A stretch of 64,000 nt of DNA from Ferrovibrio sp. (lineage in GTDB: Bacteria > Pseudomonadota > Alphaproteobacteria > Ferrovibrionales > Ferrovibrionaceae): NCBI RefSeq assembly GCF_025869515.1, contig NZ_JAOZVR010000091.1:1-64000 (forward strand), given 5' to 3'. A model generated the notes under the pieces. The model saw only the letters and a list, made by a program, of their open reading frames with translations. It was not told the origin of the DNA and ran no database searches. A program made the translations under genes and the position numbers. Below, in pieces: positions 1-8,273 of this stretch; the stretch's first letter is position 1, and each line of letters opens with the position of its first letter.

Positions 1-875
1 GCTTCGCGGCCCGGCGGACGGCGCAGCAGCAGCGACATCTGGCGGTAGGCGACGGCCTGCTTGGACAGATCATCATACACGATCACGGCATGCATGCCGT
101 TGTCGCGGAAGAACTCGCCCATGGCGCAGCCGGTATAGGGCGCCAGGAACTGCAGCGGCGCCGGCTCGGACGCGGTGGCGGCCACCACGATCGAGTATTC
201 CATGGCGCCGGCTTCTTCCAGGGTCTTCACCACCTGGGCAACCGTCGAACGCTTCTGGCCGATGGCGACGTAGATGCAGAACAGCTTCTTCTTGTCGTCG
301 CCGGTATTGGTGGCCTTCTGGTTCAGGATGGCGTCGATCGCCACGGCGGTCTTGCCGGTCTGGCGATCGCCGATGATCAGCTCGCGCTGGCCGCGACCGA
401 CCGGCACCAGCGCATCGAGCGCCTTCAGGCCGGTCTGCATCGGCTCATGCACCGACTTGCGCGGAATGATGCCCGGGGCCTTCACTTCCACGCGGGCGCG
501 GGTGACGTCCTTCAGCGGGCCCTTGCCGTCGATCGGGTTGCCGAGCGCGTCGACGACGCGGCCCAGCAGACCCTTGCCGACCGGAACGTCCACGATGGCG
601 CCGGTCCGCTTGACGGTATCGCCTTCCTTGATGCCGCGGTCGTCGCCGAAGATCACGACGCCGACATTGTCGGTTTCGAGGTTCAGCGCCATGCCCTTCA
701 CGCCGCCGGGGAACTCGACCATCTCGCCGGCCTGGACCTTGTCGAGACCATGGACGCGGGCGATGCCGTCACCGATGGACAGAACCTGACCGACTTCCGA
801 AACCTCGGCTTCGGCGCCGAAATTCTTGATCTGGCTCTTCAGGATTTCAGAAATCTCTGCGGCGCGGATATCCAT
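1..875 (-). CDS. atpA: F0F1 ATP synthase subunit alpha (5' part, runs off the left edge)
   Basis: This is the first 291 codons of the ATP synthase alpha subunit, which forms the regulatory nucleotide-binding part of the F1 head at the inner membrane. The protein starts [12 protein letters not shown] and has the nucleotide-binding P-loop GDRQTGKT at residues 169-176, followed by the conserved [14 protein letters not shown] stretch. The ATG overlaps the stop of atpH by one base (TGATG), so the two are translationally coupled. The family is about 510 residues long, so the C-terminal 40 percent lies outside the window. The identity is not in doubt. Confidence 0.97.
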   Translation of the reverse strand, partial: MDIRAAEISEILKSQIKNFGAEAEVSEVGQVLSIGDGIARVHGLDKVQAGEMVEFPGGVKGMALNLETDNVGVVIFGDDRGIKEGDTVKRTGAIVDVPVGKGLLGRVVDALGNPIDGKGPLKDVTRARVEVKAPGIIPRKSVHEPMQTGLKALDALVPVGRGQRELIIGDRQTGKTAVAIDAILNQKATNTGDDKKKLFCIYVAIGQKRSTVAQVVKTLEEAGAMEYSIVVAATASEPAPLQFLAPYTGCAMGEFFRDNGMHAVIVYDDLSKQAVAYRQMSLLLRRPPGRE

Positions 876-1435
876 CACGCAACACCTTTCATGGCGGTCT
901 TCAGATTATTGAGCTTGGTGAGGACCGACGCATCGATCATGCGCGATCCGAATTTCACGATCAGGCCGCCGATCAGCGAGGGATCGACCTTGGCGTTGAT
1001 CACGACATTGCCGGCGGAAGCCGTCGACAACGAAGACTTGATCTGGGCGAGCTGCGCGTCGTTCAGCGGCACCGCCGAGACGACTTCGGCCAGCGCTTCG
1101 CCGCGATGATGGCTGAGCAGCTTCCGGAAGCCGGCGATCACCTCGGCCAGCACGAAGAGGCGGCGGTTGGCGGCGGCAACACCGAGGAAGCGGCGCACCA
1201 GATCGCTCATGCCGGCCTTTTCGGCGACGGCGGCGATGGCGCGGGCCTGATCCTCGCGGCTGAACACCGGCGAGCGCACCAGGCGCACCAGATCGGCCGA
1301 GCCGGCCAGCATGGCCGAGAGGCTGTCGAGATCCTTGGCGACGGCATCGAGCTGGCCGGCATCGCGCGCCAGATCGAACAGCGCGGTCGCATAGCGGCCG
1401 GCAATGCCGGTAACAAGCGAGGTTTCCTGAGCCAC
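875..1435 (-). CDS. atpH: F0F1 ATP synthase subunit delta
   Basis: The 186-residue OSCP/delta subunit links the F1 head to the peripheral stalk of ATP synthase. The N-terminal helical domain shows [11 protein letters not shown] near residues 13-23, and the C-terminal domain ends with the typical [22 protein letters not shown] stretch and a Leu/Lys-rich tail. The length is normal for the family. It is the first gene of the atp operon here and overlaps atpA by one base. The gene order delta-alpha with subunits a, b and c absent is typical of alphaproteobacteria, where the F0 genes lie elsewhere. Confidence 0.96.
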   Translation of the reverse strand: MAQETSLVTGIAGRYATALFDLARDAGQLDAVAKDLDSLSAMLAGSADLVRLVRSPVFSREDQARAIAAVAEKAGMSDLVRRFLGVAAANRRLFVLAEVIAGFRKLLSHHRGEALAEVVSAVPLNDAQLAQIKSSLSTASAGNVVINAKVDPSLIGGLIVKFGSRMIDASVLTKLNNLKTAMKGVA

Positions 1436-1858
1436 GAAAGCCCCTTCTTCTTCATGGACCGGAGCAGCCGGCCGAGACTCGCCACCAGGATTGGGGGCCA
1501 GCCTCCGGACGCTCCGCTTAAGACATTGACCGACTTAAGGAATTTTCAGGGAGACTATAGCTTTTTTACGGCCCCCCCGGCGCGAAAGCCGCGTTTACCT
1601 AGCATACGGGTCTGGGCGGCGCAACAGCGAGGCCCGCACTGCAAACAAGGCTATTTGCCGCAGTTCCCCGCAACGTCATCATCGGCACGTCAGGCGTGCG
1701 ATCCGCGCACGGATTTGCCGTAAAAAGCGGCCTGCTCCATGCCGGTCTGGCGCCGATGGCAGACCAGGCGGAGCCAATCCGGGCCAACGGGAGCCAACGG
1801 GAGCCAATGCGAGCCAATGCCGGCCAGCGGCAGCCCGCATGGGCGGCGGGCGACGAGT
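1436..1858. other. 423-bp non-coding region before the atp operon
   Basis: No reading frame here looks like a real protein; the short frames are low-complexity and overlap each other. On the minus strand it must hold the atp promoter. A TATAGT hexamer behind a run of six A (near 1556-1570, minus strand) could be a -10 element, but I see no matching -35. Two CTTAAG hexamers lie at 1517-1522 and 1534-1539, 17 bp apart start to start. A run of seven C lies at about 1572-1578. The region also contains the six-copy decamer array annotated separately. Confidence 0.6.
1771..1830. repeat. Six-copy 10-bp tandem repeat (GAGCCAAYGS-like)
   Basis: Six consecutive 10-mers follow one another without gaps: gagccaatcc, gggccaacgg, gagccaacgg, gagccaatgc, gagccaatgc and cggccagcgg. 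Copies 3 to 5 are nearly identical and the outer copies have diverged. The 10-bp period is close to one helical turn. It lies between the 3' end of the HTH-like gene and the atp promoter region, so it could be a phased protein-binding array or simply a small minisatellite. Confidence 0.8.
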
Positions 1859-2443
1859 TTATTTGGGCTTGCCGTTCTGCACGGTCTCGAACCGCGCACT
1901 CAGTTCGCCGGCCGGCCGCGCCCGCAGGCTGCCGAGGCCGACCATGCTGCCCAGCCATTGCAGGGTGCGGACATCCAGTTTGTCGGCGCGCTGCAGATGC
2001 CGCACGGCATGCTCGCCCAGGGCCAGGAACCGCAATTGCGCCGAGAGCCGCAATTCCTCATGTGCCGCTTCGATGCGATGGCGGAAGCGCGAACTGCGCC
2101 GCAGGTTGCGACGGATCACCTGGGCCGGACAGCCGAGCTGGTTGGCGGCCGCCTCGACATCCAGGCCGCGGGCCAGCAATTCGGCCGCCAGGGTCCAGTT
2201 CACCCGCTTGCGGCCCGGCCCCGCCGGCCGCGGCGGTTCAGGGGGCGGCATTTCAGGTGCCAGTCTTTCAGGCACCGATCTTTCAGGGACCGGTTCCGGC
2301 GGGTGCGGGGGTTCGGGCGGATGCGGAGACTGCTGGCCCTGTCGCGCCTGTTTCAGCGCATGATTAAAGGCGTCGCGCGCCTCGGCCAGTTCGGCCTCGG
2401 ACGGCAGCGGGACGGGCGGCGGCGGATCGATCGGGTCGCGCAT
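1859..2443 (-). CDS. Unknown Pro-rich protein with a helix-turn-helix-like segment
   Basis: I do not recognise this 194-residue protein. The start at MRDPIDPPPP is chosen because GGAGG lies seven bases before that ATG; an upstream start would add 12 residues. Residues 1-70 are strongly Pro/Glu-rich, with PEPP-type repeats, and look disordered. Around residues 80-125, WTLAAELLARGLDVEAAANQ followed by LGCPAQVIRRNLRRSSRFR has the spacing of a helix-turn-helix with basic flanks, like small terminase subunits or transposase N-termini. The C-terminal part is helical. A 19-bp AT-rich palindrome lies about 60 bases upstream and could be its own operator. The DNA-binding role is inference. Confidence 0.7.
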   Translation of the reverse strand: MRDPIDPPPPVPLPSEAELAEARDAFNHALKQARQGQQSPHPPEPPHPPEPVPERSVPERLAPEMPPPEPPRPAGPGRKRVNWTLAAELLARGLDVEAAANQLGCPAQVIRRNLRRSSRFRHRIEAAHEELRLSAQLRFLALGEHAVRHLQRADKLDVRTLQWLGSMVGLGSLRARPAGELSARFETVQNGKPK

Positions 2444-2501
2444 GGCGGACCTCCGGAAGGCTGACGTCGAGCAGTCCATACCCTAGCACAAGAATAGGAA
2501 C

Positions 2502-2520
2502 AAATAAAGAACATTTATTT
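2502..2520. promoter_or_regulatory. AT-rich palindrome upstream of the HTH-like gene
   Basis: AAATAAA-gaaca-TTTATTT is a perfect 7-bp inverted repeat with a 5-bp spacer in an otherwise very GC-rich sequence. It lies 59-77 bp upstream of the start at 2443 and 77 bp from the flagellin stop. It could be an operator for the downstream gene or a weak terminator for flagellin. Neither role can be shown from sequence alone. Confidence 0.4.
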
Positions 2521-2588
2521 CCACCAAGACCGCCCGGGGGAACGCCCCCGTTCATGCAATATGTCTGAAAGACAGAGTTAAGTGCGCC

Positions 2589-2608
2589 GCCGGCGCCTAG
2601 GCGCCGGC
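2589..2608. repeat. 20-bp perfect palindrome across the flagellin stop codon
   Basis: GCCGGCGCC-TA-GGCGCCGGC is a perfect 20-bp palindrome, and its central bases form part of the flagellin TAG stop (2597-2599). In RNA it would give a very stable stem at the translation stop. There is no T-tract after it on the minus strand, so it does not look like a standard intrinsic terminator. A second small GC stem (2535-2550) follows. Confidence 0.6.
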
Positions 2609-3472
2609 CTGCAGCAGCAGCAGCGTGACGGCGGCGCCCGAGCCCTGCTGGGAGACCGAAAGCGCCTGCATGGTGAGCTGCTGGGCCACCTGCTTGGACT
2701 GCAGGCGGGCGCTGTCTTCCGCCACATCGGCATCGATCAGCAGGCCAAGGCCCTTCTTCATGGCATCGACCAGATTGTCAACGAAGCCGCGCTGCGCCTC
2801 CATGGCGCGTTTCTGCGACGACACCACCTGGCCGATATCCATCAGCCGCGCCTCGAAGCTGGTGAGCGAGGCGAGCGCGGTGGCGATATCGGGCGGCGCC
2901 CCGCCGACCGCTTCGGTCACGTCGGTGGCGGACGGCACCAGCACCGACGGGCCGAGGAATTCGTCGGCATCGAGATCGAGTTCGTGGCTGACCGAATAGG
3001 ACAGCGACCGGCCGGTGATATCGGCAACGAAGCTGATCGGCGCCGCCGTGGCATCGCCGCGCAGGATGTTGCGGCCGTTATAGGTGGCCTGGCTGATATA
3101 GGCATTGACCTGGCCGACCAGCTGGCTGATGTCGCTGCGATAGGTATCGAGCTGCGGCTGCGCCAGCGACCCGTCGCCCAGACTGGCGATCTTGGCCTTG
3201 ATGTCGCCGATCAGGCTGTTGATGCCGGTGATCCCCGCCAGCGTCACCTCGCCAAGCCCGACGCCAGCCGACAGCGAAGACTGCACGGCGGCATAGGAGC
3301 GCACATCCGAACGCACGCCCTGGGCAATGGAAAAGATCGCGCCGTCGTCGCGCGCGTCGTTCACGCGCAGGCCGGTCTGGATGCGCTTGGAAATCTGATT
3401 GAGTCCGTCGCCGGTCGACCGCAGGGTCGCCAGTGCCACGGAGGCGCCGATGTTTGTATTCGCCGAAAGCAT
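2597..3472 (-). CDS. Flagellin (short, solitary)
   Basis: This is a flagellin of about 291 residues, the filament subunit exported by the flagellar type III apparatus. The N-terminal D0/D1 helices carry MLSANTNIGASVALATLR and the conserved RIQTGLRVNDARDDGAIFSIAQ. The C-terminal helix carries DVAEDSARLQSKQVAQQLTMQ. The central variable region is short, as in many alphaproteobacterial flagellins. I chose the ATG at 3472 because MLSANTN matches the family start; a TTG at 3502 would add ten residues. No other flagellar gene is in the window. Its expression may depend on the GTTAA-rich region upstream. Confidence 0.9.
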   Translation of the reverse strand: MLSANTNIGASVALATLRSTGDGLNQISKRIQTGLRVNDARDDGAIFSIAQGVRSDVRSYAAVQSSLSAGVGLGEVTLAGITGINSLIGDIKAKIASLGDGSLAQPQLDTYRSDISQLVGQVNAYISQATYNGRNILRGDATAAPISFVADITGRSLSYSVSHELDLDADEFLGPSVLVPSATDVTEAVGGAPPDIATALASLTSFEARLMDIGQVVSSQKRAMEAQRGFVDNLVDAMKKGLGLLIDADVAEDSARLQSKQVAQQLTMQALSVSQQGSGAAVTLLLLQAGA

Positions 3473-3547
3473 GGCCCCGATCTCGTTCTGGATCAGCGTC
3501 AACTCCGGTCGTCTCGCCCAACCGCGGCCTTCTGGCTGTCATGGTTA

Positions 3548-3697
3548 TGCTTAACGACACGCGGCGGACTCCTTCCGCTGCGTGCAATTATTTAACCCTG
3601 ATGGGTGGACAACGACAAGGTGTTTTTGCGGTTTACGGGCGCAAGTGCCGGAGATTCGCGCGCGTTAAGGTTAACGGACCCGGTAACGTTAATGCGC
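3548..3697. promoter_or_regulatory. Cluster of GTTAA/TTAAC half-sites upstream of flagellin
   Basis: Between the 3' end of glpK and the flagellin start, TTAAC-type half-sites occur at about 3551, 3592, 3665, 3671 and 3688, including GTTAAGGTTAAC at 3664-3675. They stand out against the GC-rich background. CtrA, a regulator of many alphaproteobacterial flagellar genes, binds TTAA-N7-TTAA, but none of these pairs has exactly that spacing. I therefore treat this as a weak regulatory candidate only. Confidence 0.25.
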
Positions 3698-3702
3698 CCG
3701 CT

Positions 3703-5202
3703 TCAGTCTCTGGTCAGCACGCGCCGCACCGCTTTCTGCCAGCCGGCATAGAGCCGCGCGCGGGTTTCCGCGTTCATGCGCGGCTCGAAGCGGCGTTCGC
3801 AGTGCCAGCCATAGGCCACCGCATCGAGGCCGGCATAGAGCCCGACCGCGAGGCCGGCGAGATAGGCGGCGCCGAGCGCCGTGGTCTCGATCACCTTCGG
3901 GCGTTCCACGGCGACATCGAGCATGTCGGCGAGGAACTGGCAGAGCCAGTCATTCGCCACCATGCCGCCATCGACACGGATGGCCGTCGGCTTCTCGGCG
4001 CCATCCGCCTTCATCGCCGCGGTGAGATCGCGGGTCTGGTAGGCCACAGCTTCCAGTGCCGCGCGCGCGATATGGGCGCGGCCGGTATCGAGCGTGAGGC
4101 CGATCAGAGCGCCGCGCGCATCGGGATCCCAGTAGGGCGCACCGAGGCCGACGAAAGCCGGCACCAGATAGACGCCGTGATTTTCCGGCACGCCCGCCGC
4201 CAGCGTCGCCGTCTCGGCCGCGCCGCCGACGATCTTCAGCCCGTCGCGCAGCCATTTCACGGCGGCACCGGCGACGAAGATCGAGCCTTCCAGCGCATAG
4301 GTCGGCTTGCCGTTCAGGCGATAGGCCACCGTGGTGAGCAGGCGGTGGGTCGACAGCACCGGCTGAGGCCCGATATTGACCAGGGCGAAGCAGCCGGTGC
4401 CGTAGGTGGATTTCACCATGCCGGGCTGGAAGCAGGCCTGGCCGAAGACCGCCGCCTGCTGGTCGCCGGCGATGCCGGTGACCGGGATGGCATGGCCGAG
4501 AATATCGGCGCTGGCGATGCCGAACTCGCCGCTGCAATCCAGCACCCTGGGCAGCATGGCCGGCGGCACATCGAAAATCTTCAGCAGCACCTCGTCCCAG
4601 TCCTGCCTGGTGATATCGAACAGCATGGTGCGCGAGGCGTTGGTGGCGTCGGTGGCATGAATGCCTGTTTTCCCCGGACCCCCGGTCAGGCGGAACAGCA
4701 GGAAACTGTCGATGGTGCCGAAGCACAACTCGCCCTTCTCCGCCCGCGCCCGCGCGCCAGGCACATGGTCGAGCAGCCAGGCGATCTTGGTGGCGGAGAA
4801 ATAGCTGTCGATCAGCAGGCCGGTCTTTTTCTGCACCAGGCTGCCGACGCCGTCGGCGATCTTCTGGCGGCAGATGTCGGCGGTGCGGCGGTCCTGCCAG
4901 ACGATGGCGCGATGGATCGGGCGGCCGCCATCGCGCTCCCAGACCACGGTGGTTTCGCGCTGGTTGGTGATGCCGATGCCGGCGATATCGCTGCCGCGCA
5001 GCCCGGCCTTGGCAACGGCTTCGCGCATCAGGCTCTGCACGTCGCGCCAGATCTCCTCGGCATCATGCTCGACCCAGCCATCGGCCGGGTAATGCTGGGC
5101 GAATTCCTTCTGCGCGGTGGCGACCGGCAGGCCGGCGGCATCGAAGACGATGGCGCGGCTCGACGTCGTGCCCTGGTCGATGGCGAGGATATACTTGGCC
5201 AT
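3703..5202 (-). CDS. glpK: Glycerol kinase
   Basis: A 499-residue FGGY-family kinase that makes sn-glycerol 3-phosphate from glycerol and ATP in the cytosol. The N-terminus has the phosphate-binding [13 protein letters not shown] (residues 8-20). Further on come [26 protein letters not shown] with the substrate-binding Arg-Glu pair, the [10 protein letters not shown] segment and STYGTGCF. The length is normal. It follows a DUF1272 gene by three bases and is the last gene of an apparent eda-DUF1272-glpK operon. No glycerol facilitator or glpD is next to it. Confidence 0.96.
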   Translation of the reverse strand: MAKYILAIDQGTTSSRAIVFDAAGLPVATAQKEFAQHYPADGWVEHDAEEIWRDVQSLMREAVAKAGLRGSDIAGIGITNQRETTVVWERDGGRPIHRAIVWQDRRTADICRQKIADGVGSLVQKKTGLLIDSYFSATKIAWLLDHVPGARARAEKGELCFGTIDSFLLFRLTGGPGKTGIHATDATNASRTMLFDITRQDWDEVLLKIFDVPPAMLPRVLDCSGEFGIASADILGHAIPVTGIAGDQQAAVFGQACFQPGMVKSTYGTGCFALVNIGPQPVLSTHRLLTTVAYRLNGKPTYALEGSIFVAGAAVKWLRDGLKIVGGAAETATLAAGVPENHGVYLVPAFVGLGAPYWDPDARGALIGLTLDTGRAHIARAALEAVAYQTRDLTAAMKADGAEKPTAIRVDGGMVANDWLCQFLADMLDVAVERPKVIETTALGAAYLAGLAVGLYAGLDAVAYGWHCERRFEPRMNAETRARLYAGWQKAVRRVLTRD

Positions 5203-5205
5203 GGC

Positions 5206-5457
5206 CTATTCCGCTGCCGCGGCACAGCCCTCGGCCTTGAAGACACGCTTCTGCGAGGCCGGGTATTTCGCCAGCATCGCCGCCGGCCGCACCGGCCGCG
5301 CCACCAGATTGCCGCGGCAGTTCGGGCAGATGCCTTTCAGCGCAGTCTCGGCACACTCACGGCAGAAGGTGCATTCGAAGGTACAGATCATCGCATCCGT
5401 CGCATCGGGCACGAGATCGCGGTTGCAGCATTCGCAGTTCGGTCGCAGCTCGAGCAT
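5206..5457 (-). CDS. DUF1272 family small Cys-rich protein
   Basis: This 83-residue protein begins MLELRPNCECCNRDL and contains three Cys clusters, CECC (about 8-11), CTFECTFCREC (about 26-36) and CPNC (about 45-48). These could bind one or two zinc ions, as in a treble-clef or RING-like knuckle. This is the usual form of DUF1272, whose function is unknown. The start is set by family length; the longer upstream frame belongs to the end of eda. It is one base downstream of eda and three bases upstream of glpK, so all three are probably co-transcribed. The C-terminal 20 residues are Ala/Lys-rich. Confidence 0.85.
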   Translation of the reverse strand: MLELRPNCECCNRDLVPDATDAMICTFECTFCRECAETALKGICPNCRGNLVARPVRPAAMLAKYPASQKRVFKAEGCAAAAE

Positions 5458-5458
5458 C

Positions 5459-6127
5459 TCAGCTTCCTTTCGCGATGGAGACCGCTTTTTTCGCCAGCGC
5501 GGTAATCCCGGCCCAGTCGCCCTTTTGCAGCAGGTCTTTCGGCGCCAGCCAGGAACCGCCGGCGGCAAACACATTGGGCAGGCTGGTATAGCTGCGCAGG
5601 TTGACCTCGGTGATGCCGCCGGTGGGGCAGAATTTCATCTCCGGGAAAGGACCGCCAAAGGCTTTCAGCGCGGCAATGCCGCCGCTGCTTTCGGCCGGGA
5701 AGAATTTGGCACGGCTGAAGCCGAGCTCCATGGCGCGCATGATGTCGCTGGCGGTCGCCACCGCCGGCAGATAGGGCAGACCGGTATCTTTCGCGGTGAA
5801 ATACAGCGACTCGGTCGCACCCGGCGAAATCACGAAACGCGCACCGGCCAGCTGGGCGGCGGCGAACTGCGCCGGATTGAGCACGGTGCCGGCGCCGACC
5901 ACCGCATCGGGCACCTCGGCGGCGATGCGTTTGATCGCCTCCAGCGCCGCATTGGAGCGCAGGGTGATTTCCAGCACGCTCAGGCCGCCGGCGACCAGGG
6001 CTCTGGCCAGCGGCACGGCATGGGCGGCGTCTTCCACCACCAGCACCGGGATGACCGGGCTGCGGGTCAGGATGGCATCCAGCGTGGCTGTGCGCTCGGT
6101 GGTCTTTTCAGTGGCCTTGTCCGGCAT
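5459..6127 (-). CDS. eda: KDPG/KHG aldolase (2-dehydro-3-deoxy-6-phosphogluconate aldolase)
   Basis: A 222-residue class I aldolase of the Entner-Doudoroff pathway that splits KDPG into pyruvate and glyceraldehyde 3-phosphate. The Schiff-base lysine is K141 in SRAKFFPAE, and the general base is E53 in VLEITLR. GAGTVLN, ISPGATE and CPTGGI are the usual phosphate- and substrate-binding loops. GGGAGGACAC before the ATG is a good ribosome binding site. It heads the eda-DUF1272-glpK group. Its partner edd is not in the window. Sugar-acid pathways such as the one at 20.6-26 kb often end in such aldolases, but a link is only inference. Confidence 0.94.
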   Translation of the reverse strand: MPDKATEKTTERTATLDAILTRSPVIPVLVVEDAAHAVPLARALVAGGLSVLEITLRSNAALEAIKRIAAEVPDAVVGAGTVLNPAQFAAAQLAGARFVISPGATESLYFTAKDTGLPYLPAVATASDIMRAMELGFSRAKFFPAESSGGIAALKAFGGPFPEMKFCPTGGITEVNLRSYTSLPNVFAAGGSWLAPKDLLQKGDWAGITALAKKAVSIAKGS

Positions 6128-6208
6128 GTGTCCTCCCGTTGTTTTGGGAAGGATACGCGCGGGACGGCGCCGGCTTCAAGCCATCCGAACCGGGAAGGGA
6201 AGCCGCGC

Positions 6209-6652
6209 TCAGTCCTGCAGCCGGCCGCGATGGTAGCGGCGCACCACGGTGTCGTCCGGCGGGAAATACTCGGGCTGCATCGGGGTGATCTGCGCCTGGA
6301 TGCAGGACCACAGCCCGTCTTCCAGCAGGTAGGTGTCGGTATAGACGGTCATGCCCGCATTGGCGACGCCATCGCGCCGCCGTGTGTAGCAGTTGGTGGC
6401 GCAGACCAGCGCGACATCGCCGAAGACCTCGATCTTCTCGTCGCGGTAATCCCAGTAGGTGATGACATCGGGATCGAAACCGGTGGCCCAGTATTTCAGA
6501 TAGTCTTCGCGATTGAGCCGCAGGCCGTTGGGCATGATGCAGGTGAAGCGCCTGTGGACGATCGCCGCCTGCGCCGCGACATCGTTGGTGACGAAATTAT
6601 GGATGAATTTTGCATTGAGCCGGCGCAGGGCGACCAGCGTTTTATCGAGCAC
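6209..6652 (-). CDS. NTF2-like (SnoaL/DUF4440-type) protein
   Basis: A 147-residue protein with the order of an NTF2-like fold: an N-terminal helix pair (ALRRLNAKFIHNFVTND), then ANCYTRR and TDTYLLEDGLWSCIQAQITP, which resemble the cone-shaped beta sheet of ketosteroid isomerase-like proteins. No catalytic residue can be assigned. The start is a GTG at 6652 preceded by GAGGGG at seven bases; frames reaching further upstream are GC-rich artefacts. It lies 74 bp downstream of the XRE regulator on the same strand and may be its target. Proteins of this fold include enzymes and small-molecule binders, so the function is open. Confidence 0.75.
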   Translation of the reverse strand: MLDKTLVALRRLNAKFIHNFVTNDVAAQAAIVHRRFTCIMPNGLRLNREDYLKYWATGFDPDVITYWDYRDEKIEVFGDVALVCATNCYTRRRDGVANAGMTVYTDTYLLEDGLWSCIQAQITPMQPEYFPPDDTVVRRYHRGRLQD

Positions 6653-6726
6653 GACATTTCCCCTCGTGGAATGACAGTGCCGTCTGTGTCGCGCATCGCG
6701 CGGCGGTCGCGCAATTACCTGCGGCG

Positions 6727-7572
6727 TCAATCGAAGAGGGAAAGATTCGGCTCCGCCGCCAGCCGGCGCGCCAGCGCTGCCGTCGCCGCGTCGGCGGGGA
6801 AGAAGCATTCGATCTTGATCTGCTGCAGCGTGATGTCGCGCGGCATGGCGAAGGTGGTGAGCGTGACGAAGAAGGAGAGATCGTGCCGCCCGATACGCAG
6901 CTGCATCGGCGCCATCGGATGATCCACCGCCGGCGCACTGAAAGCCGCCGGCATGTCGGGATAGCGCAGCAGCGCCTCGCGCAGTTGCGCCGCCGCATGG
7001 CTGAGACCCTGGGTTGCCTCGCGATGCAGCACCTGCAGATAGGCAGCAACGAACTCCGCCCAGTTCGGCATGAAGCGCCGCATGCCGCCGGGATGACACA
7101 TCGCATGCATGGCATTGTGGGCGAGCGTTTCCGGCACGTCGTAATACGGCCGCAGCGCGCCGAGGATGCGGCCGGCCGCCGTGTTGCGCTGGCGCACCTC
7201 CCAGCCCTCGTCCACCACCAGGGCCGGAAACGGCTCCTGCTGCGCCAGCATGGCATCCAGCGCCTGCTGCACATTGCTGAGTTCCGGCGCGTCGAGGCCG
7301 GTTTCATGGAACAGCGGTGCGAAGCCGGCGGCGACCAGCAGGGCATTCTGGCCGGCGAGCGGGATATCGAGCACCTGAGCCAGCAGCACGACCATTTCCC
7401 GGCTGGGCTGCGAGCGGCCTTTTTCAAGGAAACAGAGATGGCGGGCGGAGATGCCGGCCTCGGTGGCGAGGCCGAGCTGGCTCATGCGCCGTTCGCCGCG
7501 CCAGTGCCGCAGCAGGTCCTGGAAATCCGGGCGGCCTTGCCGCGCCGGCGCGATAGCCAGCATGCCGTTCAT
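6727..7572 (-). CDS. XRE-family regulator with MmyB-like ligand-binding domain
   Basis: A 281-residue transcription regulator. Residues about 20-75 form an XRE helix-turn-helix: RRMSQLGLATEAGISARHL followed by FLEKGRSQPS. The remainder (from about residue 95, ALVVDEGWEVRQRNTAAG) is the MmyB-type PAS-like domain with the usual MCHPGGMR and LRYPD segments. The ATG at 7572 is preferred; an in-frame TTG lies 12 codons upstream. It is separated from ureG by about 85 bp. MmyB-type regulators usually control a neighbouring oxidoreductase or small enzyme, so the NTF2-like gene just downstream is the obvious candidate. Confidence 0.85.
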   Translation of the reverse strand: MNGMLAIAPARQGRPDFQDLLRHWRGERRMSQLGLATEAGISARHLCFLEKGRSQPSREMVVLLAQVLDIPLAGQNALLVAAGFAPLFHETGLDAPELSNVQQALDAMLAQQEPFPALVVDEGWEVRQRNTAAGRILGALRPYYDVPETLAHNAMHAMCHPGGMRRFMPNWAEFVAAYLQVLHREATQGLSHAAAQLREALLRYPDMPAAFSAPAVDHPMAPMQLRIGRHDLSFFVTLTTFAMPRDITLQQIKIECFFPADAATAALARRLAAEPNLSLFD

Positions 7573-7658
7573 GGCCGCAAGCTTACGCCCGGGCGGTAAG
7601 GCCGACAATTACCTCTGAGGTCAATCGGCTGAAAGCAGCGATTTGAACCGCTTAGTGG

Positions 7659-8273
7659 CTATTCCTTGAGCCCGCCGCTTTTCAGGATGAAGTCGGCGAT
7701 CTCGGCGACGCCCTGTTCCGCCTTGAGGTTGGCGAAAATGAACGGCCGCGCACCGCGCATCTTTTTGGAATCGCGGTCCATGACCTCGAGCGAGGCACCG
7801 ACCAGCGGCGCCAGGTCGATCTTGTTGATCACCAGCAGGTCGGAGCGCGTGATGCCGGGGCCGCCCTTGCGCGGAATCTTGTCGCCGGCCGAGACGTCGA
7901 TCACATAGATGGTGAGATCGGCGAGTTCCGGCGAGAAGGTGGCCGCCAGGTTGTCGCCGCCGGATTCGACGAAGATCACGTCGAGGCCGGGGAATTTCTT
8001 CTGCATGTCGGCGACGGCGGCCAGATTGATCGAGGCATCCTCGCGGATCGCGGTATGCGGGCAGCCGCCGGTCTCGACGCCGGCGATGCGCGCCGGATCG
8101 AGCGCACCGGCGCGGGTGAGGAATTCGGCGTCTTCCTTGGTGTAGATGTCGTTGGTGACGACGGCGATATTCCAGTCGTCGCGCAGATGACGGCAGAGCC
8201 GCTCGACCAAAGCGGTCTTGCCGGAGCCGACTGGCCCGCCGATGCCAACGCGAAGGGGGTTTGACGAACTCAT
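7659..8273 (-). CDS. ureG: Urease accessory GTPase UreG
   Basis: A 204-residue SIMIBI-class GTPase that powers nickel delivery to urease. The P-loop is [11 protein letters not shown] (residues 12-22). Next come [15 protein letters not shown], the metal-binding CPH in [20 protein letters not shown], and the guanine-binding NKID. The length is normal. Its ATG overlaps the stop of ureF by four bases (ATGA). It is the last gene of the urea locus. Confidence 0.97.
   Translation of the reverse strand: MSSSNPLRVGIGGPVGSGKTALVERLCRHLRDDWNIAVVTNDIYTKEDAEFLTRAGALDPARIAGVETGGCPHTAIREDASINLAAVADMQKKFPGLDVIFVESGGDNLAATFSPELADLTIYVIDVSAGDKIPRKGGPGITRSDLLVINKIDLAPLVGASLEVMDRDSKKMRGARPFIFANLKAEQGVAEIADFILKSGGLKE

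Noticed and set aside
1599-2464. Several overlapping frames of 60-240 codons on both strands before and across the HTH-like gene
   Set aside because: They overlap the better supported minus-strand gene or the tandem repeat, lack ribosome binding sites and show low-complexity Arg/Pro/Ala composition.
3548-3697. CtrA boxes upstream of flagellin
   Set aside because: Several TTAA half-sites exist but no pair has the TTAA-N7-TTAA spacing, so I kept only a low-confidence regulatory note.
3433-5505. A 690-codon open frame on the plus strand opposite flagellin and glpK
   Set aside because: It is antisense to glpK with its clear family motifs, and the translation is a low-complexity mix of Gly, Ala, His and Arg typical of shadow frames in GC-rich DNA.
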